From JAIBJP01 sp036506175 (GTDB taxonomy: Bacteria > Actinomycetota > Thermoleophilia > Gaiellales > Gaiellaceae), in the NCBI GenBank assembly GCA_036506175.1, contig DASXSE010000043.1:1-32815 (forward strand): a stretch of 32,815 nt of DNA, written 5' to 3'. The notes under the pieces were generated by a model. That model ran no database searches. It was not told the origin of the DNA and was given only the letters and a program-made list of their open reading frames with translations. The position numbers and the translations under genes are program-made. Shown here one piece after another: positions 1 through 6,657 of the stretch; within the stretch, counting starts at the first letter, position 1, and every line of letters starts with the position of its first letter.

Positions 1-168
1 CGACCCGGCTTTGCCTTCTCGGGGGACGACTTTGAGCGCTACGTCGCGGGCGGATCGCTCGTCCCGAACGAGCCAGACCGAACCGGACCCGCCGCTGCCG
101 AGCGGTCGCAGAGGCCGGTAACGGCCGAGGACGAGGTTGTCATGGTGGAAGGCGACGGCGCGCTCCAT
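1..168 (-). CDS. Serine/threonine protein kinase, N-terminal part (runs off left edge)
   Basis: The reverse strand encodes 56 residues from an ATG at 168 to the window edge. They contain the start of a eukaryotic-like kinase fold: a glycine-rich loop GSGGSGSV (matching GxGxxGxV) after GRYRPLRPL, and DVALKVV carrying the ATP-binding Lys of the VAIK motif. Known members phosphorylate Ser/Thr on cytosolic or membrane-linked proteins. The start is well supported because an in-frame TGA lies eight codons upstream with no other start between. The gene is divergent from the membrane-anchored protein at 257, with only 88 bases between the starts. Catalytic loop, activation segment and any C-terminal sensor domain are outside the window, so the class of kinase cannot be told. 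Confidence 0.85.
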   Translation of the reverse strand, partial: MERAVAFHHDNLVLGRYRPLRPLGSGGSGSVWLVRDERSARDVALKVVPREGKAGS

Positions 169-225
169 CAGCGTGCCGGTCTTGGCGCTTGCTCAATAAA
201 CTCCTGCAATCGCCAGGCAGGGTGG

Positions 226-231
226 TAGTAT
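226..231 (+). promoter_or_regulatory. Possible -10 element (TAGTAT) for the operon starting at 257
   Basis: TAGTAT fits the actinobacterial TANNNT -10 pattern and lies 25 bases before the ATG at 257, in the only non-coding space between the divergent kinase and this operon. The -35 region is weak (CTGCAA with a 16-base spacer). This is a pattern match only. Confidence 0.3.
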
Positions 232-256
232 CGGCCGACTTTCGCCCCCCCTCGTC

Positions 257-1393
257 ATGTTCGAGCGCGAGCGAACCGACCCCCAATCCGACATCGACTT
301 CGACTTCTTCGACGACTCTCCGACCGTCGAAGCGCCGAGTCGAGAGGGTGCGCCCCCGAAACGCGGCCCGCGGCTACCGACGGGCCCGCCGACAGGATCC
401 CAGCAATCGCTCTTCCGCCTGGGGATCCTCATCGCCGGCGCAATCCTGCTCGCCGTCGTCCTCGTTCTCTGGGTGAACCACTGTCGCTCCGGGCAGAAGA
501 AGGCCGAGTACAAGGACTACATGGCCGCGGTGAACGGGCCCGCCTCCGAGTCCGAGCAGGTCGGCAAGCGACTGAACCAATTGCTCACGACACCTGGAAT
601 CAAGCTCGACGATCTCCGCAAAGAGCTCGACGGGCTGCGCCAGCAGTCATCTCAGATCCTTGCGAACGCCAAGAAGCTCGATCCTCCGGGCCCGCTCCGC
701 GACCAGCAGCAGAGCCTCGTCGAGGCCATGGAGTTCCGCGTGTCCGGGCTCGACGGGCTCGCGCAGGGGCTGAGCCAGGTCCAGGCGACGAAAGACTCGG
801 CTGAGGCGGCCAACAAGCTCGTCATTCCTTCCCAGCGTCTCGTCGCGAGTGACGTCGTCTACTCGGATCTCTTCTACGAAGGCTCGAAGAGCGTCATGGA
901 CAAGGAGAACGTGACCGGCGTCCTCGTTCCAGAGTCGAAATTCGTCCAAAACGCGGAGCTCGCGAGCCCGACCGCCTGGAAGTTGACCGTCGACCGGCTG
1001 ACGCGCAGCCCGTCGGCGGGCGGCTTGCATGGAAACCAGCTCATGGGGGTGATCGTGCAGCCCGGCGCGCAGCAGCTTTCGCCGAGCGAGGACAACACCG
1101 TCAAGGCGTCGGACCGCCTGTCCTTCCAGGTGCTCGTGAAGAACTCCGGCGAAAGCCAGGAGACGCAGGTGGAGGTGACGTTGACCATCCAGCAAAGCCC
1201 GCAGCCGATCCGGCGCAAGCAGGTCATCGACCTGATCAACCCTGGCGAGACGAAGACCGTCGTGTTCCGCAACCTCGGGCCGCCTTCCTTCGGAACGCGC
1301 ACGACCGTGAAGGTCAGCATCGAGCCCGTCGCCGGCGAGTCGAACACGGCCAACAACACGGCCTCCTATCCGGTCATCTTCACGCTCGGATAG
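257..1393 (+). CDS. Membrane-anchored protein with a CARDB-like C-terminal domain, function unknown
   Basis: The 378-residue protein has an acidic, Pro-rich cytoplasmic N-terminus (about 1-50), one hydrophobic segment (LGILIAGAILLAVVLVLWV, about 55-73), a charged helical region (about 85-230, partly coiled-coil-like) and a C-terminal beta-rich region. That last part has the signature of CARDB-type Ig-like domains: VLVKNSGE, a PGETKTVVF turn and a closing NTANNTASYPV strand. The topology is probably N-in/C-out, with the folded region outside the membrane. It starts the plus-strand operon, with DUF4446 three bases downstream, and is divergent from a Ser/Thr kinase. The Thr/Ser-rich N-terminus could be a kinase substrate, which is inference. 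I do not recognise a specific function. Confidence 0.8.
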   Translation: MFERERTDPQSDIDFDFFDDSPTVEAPSREGAPPKRGPRLPTGPPTGSQQSLFRLGILIAGAILLAVVLVLWVNHCRSGQKKAEYKDYMAAVNGPASESEQVGKRLNQLLTTPGIKLDDLRKELDGLRQQSSQILANAKKLDPPGPLRDQQQSLVEAMEFRVSGLDGLAQGLSQVQATKDSAEAANKLVIPSQRLVASDVVYSDLFYEGSKSVMDKENVTGVLVPESKFVQNAELASPTAWKLTVDRLTRSPSAGGLHGNQLMGVIVQPGAQQLSPSEDNTVKASDRLSFQVLVKNSGESQETQVEVTLTIQQSPQPIRRKQVIDLINPGETKTVVFRNLGPPSFGTRTTVKVSIEPVAGESNTANNTASYPVIFTLG

Positions 1394-1396
1394 CGC

Positions 1397-1882
1397 ATGT
1401 CGGGGTCACTGACTTCTGCCGCAGGTTGGGTCGCGATCGCGGCCGCCGCCGCAGCCGTTCTGGCGCTTGCCTTCGCGGTCGCCTTCTACGTTCAGCTGCG
1501 CCGAATCCGAGAGGCGCAGAAGGTCCTCATCGGCCGCGGGAAGGACGACCTCGTGGACTTCGCGGTCTCGCTGCAGACGCGGATCGACGATTTGCACCGC
1601 GCCGTCGACGAGGTAGCCGCCGGGCTTTCACGGATCGACAAGCGGGTCGACGGGTGTCTATCCCATACGTCGATCGTCCGCTACGACGCGTACGAGGACG
1701 CGGGCGGCCACCAGTCGGCATCGCTCGCTTTTCTCGACGCAGCGCGCTCCGGAGTCGTCGTGAGCGCGATCCAAGGCCGGGACTACGCAAGGATCTACGT
1801 CAAGGAGCTCGATCGCGGCCACCCCTCCGTCGCCCTCTCGCCTGAAGAGCAGGAGGCGGTCGACCGCGCGATGGCCTACTGA
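1397..1882 (+). CDS. DUF4446 family membrane protein
   Basis: The 161-residue protein has an N-terminal Ala-rich membrane segment (about 10-32), a coiled-coil-like stretch (about 35-85) and the conserved DUF4446 C-terminus. The family hallmarks are a small-residue strand (SGVVVSAIQGRDYARIYVK), a following G, and LSPEEQEAVDRAM at the end. DUF4446 proteins are common in Actinobacteria and Firmicutes and have no assigned biochemical role. The start lies three bases after the preceding stop, so the two membrane proteins are almost certainly co-transcribed. Length is typical for the family. The family assignment is from recalled motifs; function is unknown. Confidence 0.85.
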   Translation: MSGSLTSAAGWVAIAAAAAAVLALAFAVAFYVQLRRIREAQKVLIGRGKDDLVDFAVSLQTRIDDLHRAVDEVAAGLSRIDKRVDGCLSHTSIVRYDAYEDAGGHQSASLAFLDAARSGVVVSAIQGRDYARIYVKELDRGHPSVALSPEEQEAVDRAMAY

Positions 1883-1890
1883 ACCGACGA

Positions 1891-2298
1891 ATGCCCTACC
1901 AGAAGGCCGAGATCCGCTTGTTCGAAGAGAAGGACGAGGCTCTCCTCTTCGGTCTCGCGAGTCTCGACCGCGGCGCCGACGAGCGCACCTTGGGCGTCCT
2001 CGAGAGCGAGACGGTCTTCGTCGCAGAGGTGGGCGGAACGCCCGCCGGTTACGTGGCTCTGGAGCGGAGAGAGCGCGCCGTGTGCGTCGACCAGCTGTTC
2101 GTCAGCCCGGAGCACGAGGCGGAAGGCGTCGGCACGCAGCTGCTCGAATACGCCGAGGGGTACGCGATCTGGCAAGGCGCGGAGGCGCTGCAGATCGTGG
2201 TCGAATCGGACAACGAGCGGGCGCTGACCTTCTACCAGGGGCGAGGGTTCATGCGGGTTGGCGACGATCTTCTGGAGTTGCTGCTGCCTCGCCGTTAG
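1891..2298 (+). CDS. GNAT family N-acetyltransferase
   Basis: The 135-residue protein matches a minimal GNAT fold. It has an N-terminal strand-helix region, a central strand with VFVAEVGGTPAGYVAL, the acetyl-CoA motif region VDQLFVSPEHEAEGVGTQLLEYAE (the R/QxxGxG/A loop appears as EGVGTQ), and the late SDNERALTFYQGRGF motif typical of GNATs. Such enzymes move an acetyl group from acetyl-CoA to an amine on a small molecule or protein; the substrate cannot be told. It starts 8 bases after DUF4446 and precedes the HNH gene by 12 bases, so it belongs to the same transcription unit. Confidence 0.9.
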   Translation: MPYQKAEIRLFEEKDEALLFGLASLDRGADERTLGVLESETVFVAEVGGTPAGYVALERRERAVCVDQLFVSPEHEAEGVGTQLLEYAEGYAIWQGAEALQIVVESDNERALTFYQGRGFMRVGDDLLELLLPRR

Positions 2299-2310
2299 TT
2301 ACGATTTGGC

Positions 2311-2814
2311 GTGATGCAGCAAGTCCTTGTCCTCAACGCGAGTTACGAGCCTTTGAACGTTTGCACCGTGCGCCGGGCGCACGTCCTCGTGTTCAAGGGC
2401 AAGGCCGAGGTCCTCGAAGACCTCCCTCGACCACTTCGCTCGGCCAGCGACACGTTTCGCTGGCCACACGTCATCCGCCTGATCCAGTACGTCCGCGTTC
2501 CGCGTGCGGTCAAGCGGAAGATCTCTCGCCGGGCGCTCTTCGCACGGGACGGCTGGAAGTGCCAGTACTGCGGCTCGACCGGGAAGCTCACGCTCGACCA
2601 CGTGGTGCCGCGGAGCCGAGGCGGTGATTCCGTCTGGGAAAATGTCGTCACCTCCTGCGCCCCCTGCAACCTGAGGAAGGGCAATCGGCTCTTGGACGAG
2701 GCGCGAATGCACCTGATCGCGCCCCCGCGGCCACCCGCGCCGGCACTCTTCGTGACCCTGTCTGCGCCGAGGATCCCGGACGGCTGGCAGCCCTACCTCG
2801 TCGCCTTCGGGTAG
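2311..2814 (+). CDS. HNH endonuclease family protein
   Basis: The 167-residue protein has the layout of the widespread actinobacterial HNH family: the N-terminal VLVLNASYEPLNVCTVRRA block, an R/K-rich middle, then the nuclease core. The core shows a zinc pair (CQYCG), the first His in LDHVVPRSRGG, the Asn in WENVVTSC, and the second zinc pair in CAPCN followed by RKGNR. These fit a beta-beta-alpha metal nuclease. The start is GTG at 2311 directly followed by ATG, and either could be used. Members are usually chromosomal housekeeping genes of unknown substrate, with no partner methylase or mobile element here, so a restriction role is not implied. Confidence 0.9.
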   Translation: MMQQVLVLNASYEPLNVCTVRRAHVLVFKGKAEVLEDLPRPLRSASDTFRWPHVIRLIQYVRVPRAVKRKISRRALFARDGWKCQYCGSTGKLTLDHVVPRSRGGDSVWENVVTSCAPCNLRKGNRLLDEARMHLIAPPRPPAPALFVTLSAPRIPDGWQPYLVAFG

Positions 2815-2854
2815 CCGCTAAGAACCGTTCCTTCGGCTAGGCGCGCCTGTTCGC

Positions 2855-3439
2855 GTGGGCGACCCGCCCGCGGGCCTGGCGGAGCAACCTCACGTCGTGC
2901 TGGCGAAGGTCTTGGCGTTCGCCCTCGTACTGGGGATCGTTCCGGTCGCCCTCTTGGCGTTCGGCGGGCTGCCGGCGGAGCCGCGAAAAGACCTCGTTGC
3001 CTCGGAAGTGCGCCAGGTGAATTCCGAGCAGCAATGGCATGACCGTGTCGGCGCCATCTGCGGGTGGCAGCGCAAACAGGTCAAGTTGTTCAAGAAGGCA
3101 TTTCGAGACGTCGCGACGCTAGCCGACGTCGAATTCGCGCTGAAGAGCGCCATGCGAATGATCGACGACAGTCGCGCCATCTTCAGCCGCCTAGATCCGC
3201 CCATCGAATTCCAACGCGAGTCGCGTACGCTCGTCAGGCTTCTCGAATCGGAGAGCGCCAGCCTGGGGGCGATGGCGAAGGCGTTCCACGACCAGAGGCG
3301 CGACGCCTTCGTGCGCAGCCTGAGGCGCTTCATTCGCCTGGACGCGCGTAGTAGCGCGCTCCTGAACGACCTCGGCGGCGCTGGATGTGGAGCCAAGCCC
3401 ATCACCTTGCCGGAGAGTCAGCGCGTCCGGATCGTGTAG
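2855..3439 (+). CDS. Unknown membrane-anchored protein, possibly secreted
   Basis: The protein has 194 residues from GTG at 2855; a second GTG at 2897 would shorten it by 14 residues and start right before the hydrophobic segment. That segment (VLAKVLAFALVLGIVPVALLAF) is a signal anchor or signal peptide with no lipobox. The rest is a mostly helical, charged domain with two Cys (CGW near residue 69 and GCGAK near the end) that could form a disulfide outside the cell. I recognise no family. It closes the plus-strand run and is followed directly by a strong hairpin. It is weaker as a gene than its neighbours, but coding character and position support it. Confidence 0.65.
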   Translation: MGDPPAGLAEQPHVVLAKVLAFALVLGIVPVALLAFGGLPAEPRKDLVASEVRQVNSEQQWHDRVGAICGWQRKQVKLFKKAFRDVATLADVEFALKSAMRMIDDSRAIFSRLDPPIEFQRESRTLVRLLESESASLGAMAKAFHDQRRDAFVRSLRRFIRLDARSSALLNDLGGAGCGAKPITLPESQRVRIV

Positions 3440-3442
3440 CGC

Positions 3443-3471
3443 GCGCGGGCGGGCAAGGCGCCCGCCCGCGC
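3443..3471. terminator. Strong GC hairpin between convergent genes, probable bidirectional terminator
   Basis: Positions 3443-3454 (GCGCGGGCGGGC) are perfectly complementary to 3460-3471, giving a 12-bp stem with the loop AAGGC. It starts four bases after the stop of the membrane protein and ends 11 bases before the stop of the convergent glutamine synthetase gene. There is no T-run on either side, so it is not a textbook intrinsic terminator, but such hairpins are common at actinobacterial gene ends. Confidence 0.6.
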
Positions 3472-3481
3472 ATCAGACCGC

Positions 3482-4924
3482 CTAGGCGTCGTAGTAGAGA
3501 CCGAATTCTGCGGGGTGTGGCCGCAGTCGGACGACGTCGACCTCGTTCTGCCGCTTGTAGTCGATCCACGTGCGGATGAGGTCCTCGCTGAAGACGCCGC
3601 CGCGCGTCAGGAACGCGTGGTCGGCTTCGAGCGCGTCGAGAGCTTCTGCGAGAGACCCCGGCACCTGGGCGATGCGTCCGCTCGGGTCCTCGAAGAGGTC
3701 GTAGTCGGCCGGCGAGCCCGGGTCGAGGTCGTTCTCGATCCCGTCGATCCCGGCCATCAACATCGCCGCGAAGGCGAGGTAGGGATTCGCAGTGGCATCG
3801 GGGCAGCGGAACTCGATCCGCTTGGCCTTGGCCGAAGACGAATACATCGGCACACGGATCGCCGCGGAGCGGTTCCGCTGTGAGTAGACGAGGTTCACCG
3901 GGGCCTCGTAGCCGGGTACGAGCCGGCGGTACGAGTTCGTCGTCGGCGCGCAGAACGCGAGGAGCGCCGACGCGTGCATGAGCAACCCGCCCACGTACTG
4001 CCGCGCCAACACCGAGAGCCCTGCGTAACCCGACTTGTCCGCCATGAGCGGAGTCCCCTGCAACCAGAGGGACTGATGCGTGTGCATGCCAGAGCCGTTG
4101 TCGCCGAAGAGCGGCTTCGGCATGAAAGTGGCCGACTTGCAGTGCGCCCGCGCGACGTTACGGACGACGTACTTGTACGTCAGGACCTGGTCGGCCATAC
4201 GCGTCAACGGCTGGTAGCGGAGGTCGATCTCACACTGCCCCGCTGAAGCGACCTCGTGGTGGTGAAACTCGCACGGGATTCCGAGCCGCTCGAGGATCAG
4301 CACCATCTCGGTGCGCACGTCGGCGAGCGTGTCGTGCGGCGCCGGCGGGAAGTACCCCTCCTTTTCGCGCACGGTGTACCCGAGGCCCGGCTTCCCCGAG
4401 TTCCAGTGGCCCTCGGCCGAGTCAAGCGCGTAATGGGAAGCATTCACGCCGGTCGCGTACGAGACCTCGTCGAAGACGAAGAACTCGCACTCCGGCCCGA
4501 AGTTCGCGGTATCGGCGATTCCGGTCGCCACGAGATGCTCCTCTGCTCGCCTCGCGATTCGCCGCGGGTCGCGATGGTAGGGCTCTCGGGTGACCGGATC
4601 GGCGATCTCGCAGATCAGCGACAACGTCGGCTCGGCGGTGAACGGGTCGAGGACCGCCGTGGCCGGGTCGGGCATGAGGAGCATGTCGCTCTCCGCGATT
4701 CCCTGCCAGCCGCGGATCGAGGAGCCGTCGAAACCGAGACCTTCGTCGAACGCGCCTGCATCGAGCGCACGCAGCGGCATCGTCATGTGCTGCCAGCTGC
4801 CGAGCAGGTCGCAGAACTTGAGGTCGACCATCTTCGCCTTGGTCTCGCTCGCCCACGCCAACGCCTCGTCCGGCTTCGGCTGCGTTCCGTTGGCGAGGTA
4901 ATGCTTCTCGACGATCTCGTGCAT
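3482..4924 (-). CDS. glnA: Glutamine synthetase type I, beta subfamily (GlnA1-like), with Phe at the adenylylation position
   Basis: The enzyme makes glutamine from glutamate, ammonia and ATP in the cytosol as a dodecamer. The 480-residue chain shows the active-site FDGSSI loop, the metal/substrate block FHHHEVASAGQCEIDLR, FMPKPLFGDNGSGMHTHQS, and NSYRRLVPGYEAP. The HWNSGKPG insert and the C-terminus GGVFSEDLI...RPHPAEFGLYY mark the GSI-beta type and resemble mycobacterial GlnA1. In that subfamily the regulatory Tyr lies in a DKNLYDLPP-type motif; here the aligned stretch reads DYDLFEDP, with Phe for Tyr, so control by adenylylation seems lost. The ATG at 4924 is chosen because an AAAGGAGG ribosome site lies just upstream; a TTG at 4948 would place that site inside the gene. 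It is divergent from a second glutamine synthetase. Confidence 0.95.
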   Translation of the reverse strand: MHEIVEKHYLANGTQPKPDEALAWASETKAKMVDLKFCDLLGSWQHMTMPLRALDAGAFDEGLGFDGSSIRGWQGIAESDMLLMPDPATAVLDPFTAEPTLSLICEIADPVTREPYHRDPRRIARRAEEHLVATGIADTANFGPECEFFVFDEVSYATGVNASHYALDSAEGHWNSGKPGLGYTVREKEGYFPPAPHDTLADVRTEMVLILERLGIPCEFHHHEVASAGQCEIDLRYQPLTRMADQVLTYKYVVRNVARAHCKSATFMPKPLFGDNGSGMHTHQSLWLQGTPLMADKSGYAGLSVLARQYVGGLLMHASALLAFCAPTTNSYRRLVPGYEAPVNLVYSQRNRSAAIRVPMYSSSAKAKRIEFRCPDATANPYLAFAAMLMAGIDGIENDLDPGSPADYDLFEDPSGRIAQVPGSLAEALDALEADHAFLTRGGVFSEDLIRTWIDYKRQNEVDVVRLRPHPAEFGLYYDA

Positions 4925-4943
4925 CCGCTCCTCCTTTGCCGCA

Positions 4944-4989
4944 CACAAAAATGCCCCGGGGTCGCTCGGACTCCGAGGCTCCGTCGCCT
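4944..4989 (-). promoter_or_regulatory. Candidate attenuator leader of the minus-strand glutamine synthetase gene
   Basis: Read on the minus strand: AGGCGACG (4989-4982), GCCTCGG (4979-4973), then CCGGGGC (4959-4953) and ATTTTT (4952-4947). GCCTCGG pairs with CCGGGGC (one G-U). After an A-C mismatch the stem continues as GTC/GAC, giving a terminator-like hairpin followed by five T. Alternatively AGGC (4989-4986) pairs with GCCT (4979-4976) around a six-base loop GACGGA, which would break the terminator. The T-run ends 22 bases before the ATG and the AAAGGAGG site follows. The same blocks occur upstream of the divergent glutamine synthetase. The function as an attenuator is inference from structure. 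Confidence 0.55.
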
Positions 4990-5112
4990 TTGGCGGGCAC
5001 CGTCTTCGTGCTCGCCGAAAGGAACGCTACTTCGCACGGTGGACGGAATGTTCTCGACTGAGGCGCAAACGCCCACCATGGGCCGGGTCAAGCGCATCGA
5101 GCTCCGCTCCGA

Positions 5113-5125
5113 TAGAATTAATTCT
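5113..5125 (+). promoter_or_regulatory. Possible -10 element inside an AT-rich palindrome upstream of the plus-strand glutamine synthetase
   Basis: TAGAAT (5113-5118) fits the TANNNT -10 pattern and would start transcription near 5125. It overlaps a perfect 12-base palindrome, AGAATTAATTCT (5114-5125), which stands out in GC-rich DNA and could be an operator. I see no convincing -35 hexamer at 16-18 bases. Confidence 0.35.
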
Positions 5126-5129
5126 TTGT

Positions 5130-5169
5130 GAGGCGACGCTGCCTCGGGCGGAGACGTCCGGGGCTCTTT
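5130..5169 (+). promoter_or_regulatory. Candidate attenuator leader of the plus-strand glutamine synthetase gene
   Basis: Plus strand: AGGCGACG (5131-5138), GCCTCGG (5141-5147), CCGGGGC (5158-5164), then TCTTT. Positions 5141-5150 pair with 5155-5164 in a 10-bp stem (two G-U pairs) closed by a GAGA tetraloop. Alternatively GAGGC (5130-5134) pairs with GCCTC (5141-5145) around the hexaloop GACGCT, which would disrupt the main hairpin. The AAAGGAGG ribosome site (5176-5183) follows. The order and sequence of the blocks match the leader on the other strand at 4944-4989, while the inner stem differs and still pairs. A switch between the two folds is inferred. Confidence 0.55.
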
Positions 5170-5189
5170 GCATTTAAAGGAGGTAGCGA

Positions 5190-6545
5190 ATGGCGATGGT
5201 GGAGAGGAAGTCACGAGCAACGAGCGATCCGGAGGCCAGGCAGGACGTCTTGAGACGGGTCAAGGAGGAGCGGGTCGAGTTCGTCCACCTCTGGTTCACG
5301 GACATCGAGGGCCATCTGAAGAGCTTCGCGATCACTCTCGACGAGCTCGAGGGTGCGCTCGACGACGGCATGGGCTTCGACGGCTCGTCCATCTCTGGTT
5401 TCAACGCGATCGAGGAATCGGACATGGTGGCGATCCCGGATCCGGCCACTTTCCAGCTCATGCCGAGCAACGGGCACGTCGTCGCGCGCATGATCTGCGA
5501 CGTCGTCACGCCTGACGGCCAGCCATACGACGGCGACCCGCGCCATGTCCTCAGGCTCGCGCTCGAGCGGATGAAGGGCATGGGGTTCGACACGTTCAAC
5601 GTCGGGCCCGAGCTCGAGTACTTCCTCTTCAAGACGGACACGGGCACCGAGACCCTCGACGAGGGCGGCTACTTCGCCATGACGACGATGGACGCGGCCA
5701 GCGACCTCCGCCACGACACGGTGAAGGCGCTCGAGTCCATGGGCATCCCGATCGAGTACGTCCACCACGAGGTCGGGCCGTCCCAGCACGAGATCGACAT
5801 GCGCTACGCGAGCGCGTTGGACATGGCCGACCACACGATCACCTATCGCCTGGTCGTGAAGGAGATCGCCAAGAAGGCCGGCTATCACGCCACTTTTATG
5901 CCGAAGCCGCTCTTCGGTGAGAACGGGTCAGGCATGCACACCCACCAGTCCCTGTTCGCCAACGGGAGCAATGCATTTTTCGACGAGGACGACGAGTGGC
6001 ATCTCTCCGAGGTCGGCAAGGCGTTCATCGCCGGACAGCTGCATCACGCGCGCGAGATCTCGGCCGTCTTCGCCCAGTGGGTGAATTCGTACAAACGTCT
6101 CGTTCCCGGCTACGAAGCGCCGGTGTATGTGGCCTGGTCGCGCCGGAATCGCTCGGCGCTCATCCGCATTCCGCTTTACAAGCCCGGCAACGAGCAGGCG
6201 ACGCGTGCGGAGATCCGCTGTCCTGACCCCGCATGTAACCCCTACCTCACGTTCTCGGCGCTACTCCACGCCGGACTTGAAGGAATCGAGAAGGGCTATG
6301 AGCTCCCCCCGCCGATGGAGCAGAACCTCTACCACCTGACCGCCGAGCAGCGACGCGAGCGCGGAATCGTCGCGCTTCCCGAGACGCTGGGCGAGGCGAT
6401 CGACGAATTGGCCGCCTCCAACCTCGCCAAGCGCGCGCTCGGCAAGCACATCTTCGATCGGTACGTCGAGCTCAAGCGCAAGGAATGGGACGACTACCGC
6501 GTCCAGCTCACGCCGTGGGAGATGGAGAAGTACCTCGTGTTGTGA
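5190..6545 (+). CDS. glnA: Glutamine synthetase type I, alpha subfamily (GlnA2-like)
   Basis: The 451-residue protein has the glutamine synthetase core: GFDGSSISGF, VHHEVGPSQHEIDMRY, FMPKPLFGENGSGMHTHQS, VNSYKRLVPGYEAP and NRSALIRIPLYKPG. It lacks the 25-residue GSI-beta insert, and its C-terminus (ALGKHIFDRYVELKRKEWDDYR...TPWEMEKYL) is the alpha type, closest in my memory to actinobacterial GlnA2 and Bacillus GlnA. At the position of Bacillus Arg62, used in glutamine feedback inhibition, the sequence reads GFNAIEESD, so the Arg is absent. A strong ribosome site (AAAGGAGGT) precedes the ATG by five bases. It is divergent from the GlnA1-like gene. Whether it makes glutamine or a gamma-glutamyl amide cannot be decided from sequence, though the canonical core favours ordinary synthesis. 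Confidence 0.93.
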   Translation: MAMVERKSRATSDPEARQDVLRRVKEERVEFVHLWFTDIEGHLKSFAITLDELEGALDDGMGFDGSSISGFNAIEESDMVAIPDPATFQLMPSNGHVVARMICDVVTPDGQPYDGDPRHVLRLALERMKGMGFDTFNVGPELEYFLFKTDTGTETLDEGGYFAMTTMDAASDLRHDTVKALESMGIPIEYVHHEVGPSQHEIDMRYASALDMADHTITYRLVVKEIAKKAGYHATFMPKPLFGENGSGMHTHQSLFANGSNAFFDEDDEWHLSEVGKAFIAGQLHHAREISAVFAQWVNSYKRLVPGYEAPVYVAWSRRNRSALIRIPLYKPGNEQATRAEIRCPDPACNPYLTFSALLHAGLEGIEKGYELPPPMEQNLYHLTAEQRRERGIVALPETLGEAIDELAASNLAKRALGKHIFDRYVELKRKEWDDYRVQLTPWEMEKYLVL

Positions 6546-6568
6546 AGAATCCCGAGAGGGCGTAGAAT
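6540..6568 (+). promoter_or_regulatory. Possible promoter at the end of the glutamine synthetase gene
   Basis: TTGTGA (6540-6545) and TAGAAT (6563-6568) are separated by exactly 17 bases. The -35 part overlaps the glutamine synthetase stop codon. Nothing on the plus strand starts before 7061, and the gene in between is antisense, so if active it would make a short RNA. Pattern match only. Confidence 0.3.
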
Positions 6569-6574
6569 CGCCGA

Positions 6575-6651
6575 CGGTGTCGCCGCTTCCTCGTGAAGCG
6601 GGGGACTGACTGACGGCCGATCGCGAGCTGCTTCTTTTTCAGAGCAGCTCG
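6575..6651 (+). ncRNA. Candidate small RNA with two stem-loops (or simply a terminator region)
   Basis: The interval between the convergent glutamine synthetase and receiver genes holds two perfect hairpins. CCGCTTC (6583-6589) pairs with GAAGCGG (6595-6601), loop CTCGT; CGAGCTGCT (6624-6632) pairs with AGCAGCTCG (6643-6651), with a T-rich 10-base loop. A promoter-like pair lies just upstream. The simpler reading is that one or both hairpins end transcription of the flanking genes; no T-run follows either stem. Confidence 0.25.
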
Positions 6652-6657
6652 TGGTCG

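Noticed and set aside
4925..4948. TTG start at 4948 for the minus-strand glutamine synthetase
   Set aside because: The strong AAAGGAGG site lies between it and ATG 4924, so the ATG is the real start.
4256..5131. 291-residue open frame antisense to glutamine synthetase
   Set aside because: It mirrors the conserved glutamine synthetase frame and crosses its leader; no domain seen.
4925..5189. Cyanobacterial glnA-type glutamine riboswitch in the divergent region
   Set aside because: A CGAAAGGAACGC string resembles part of that motif, but the matching upstream CGUUC arm and the core are missing, and the known class is cyanobacterial.
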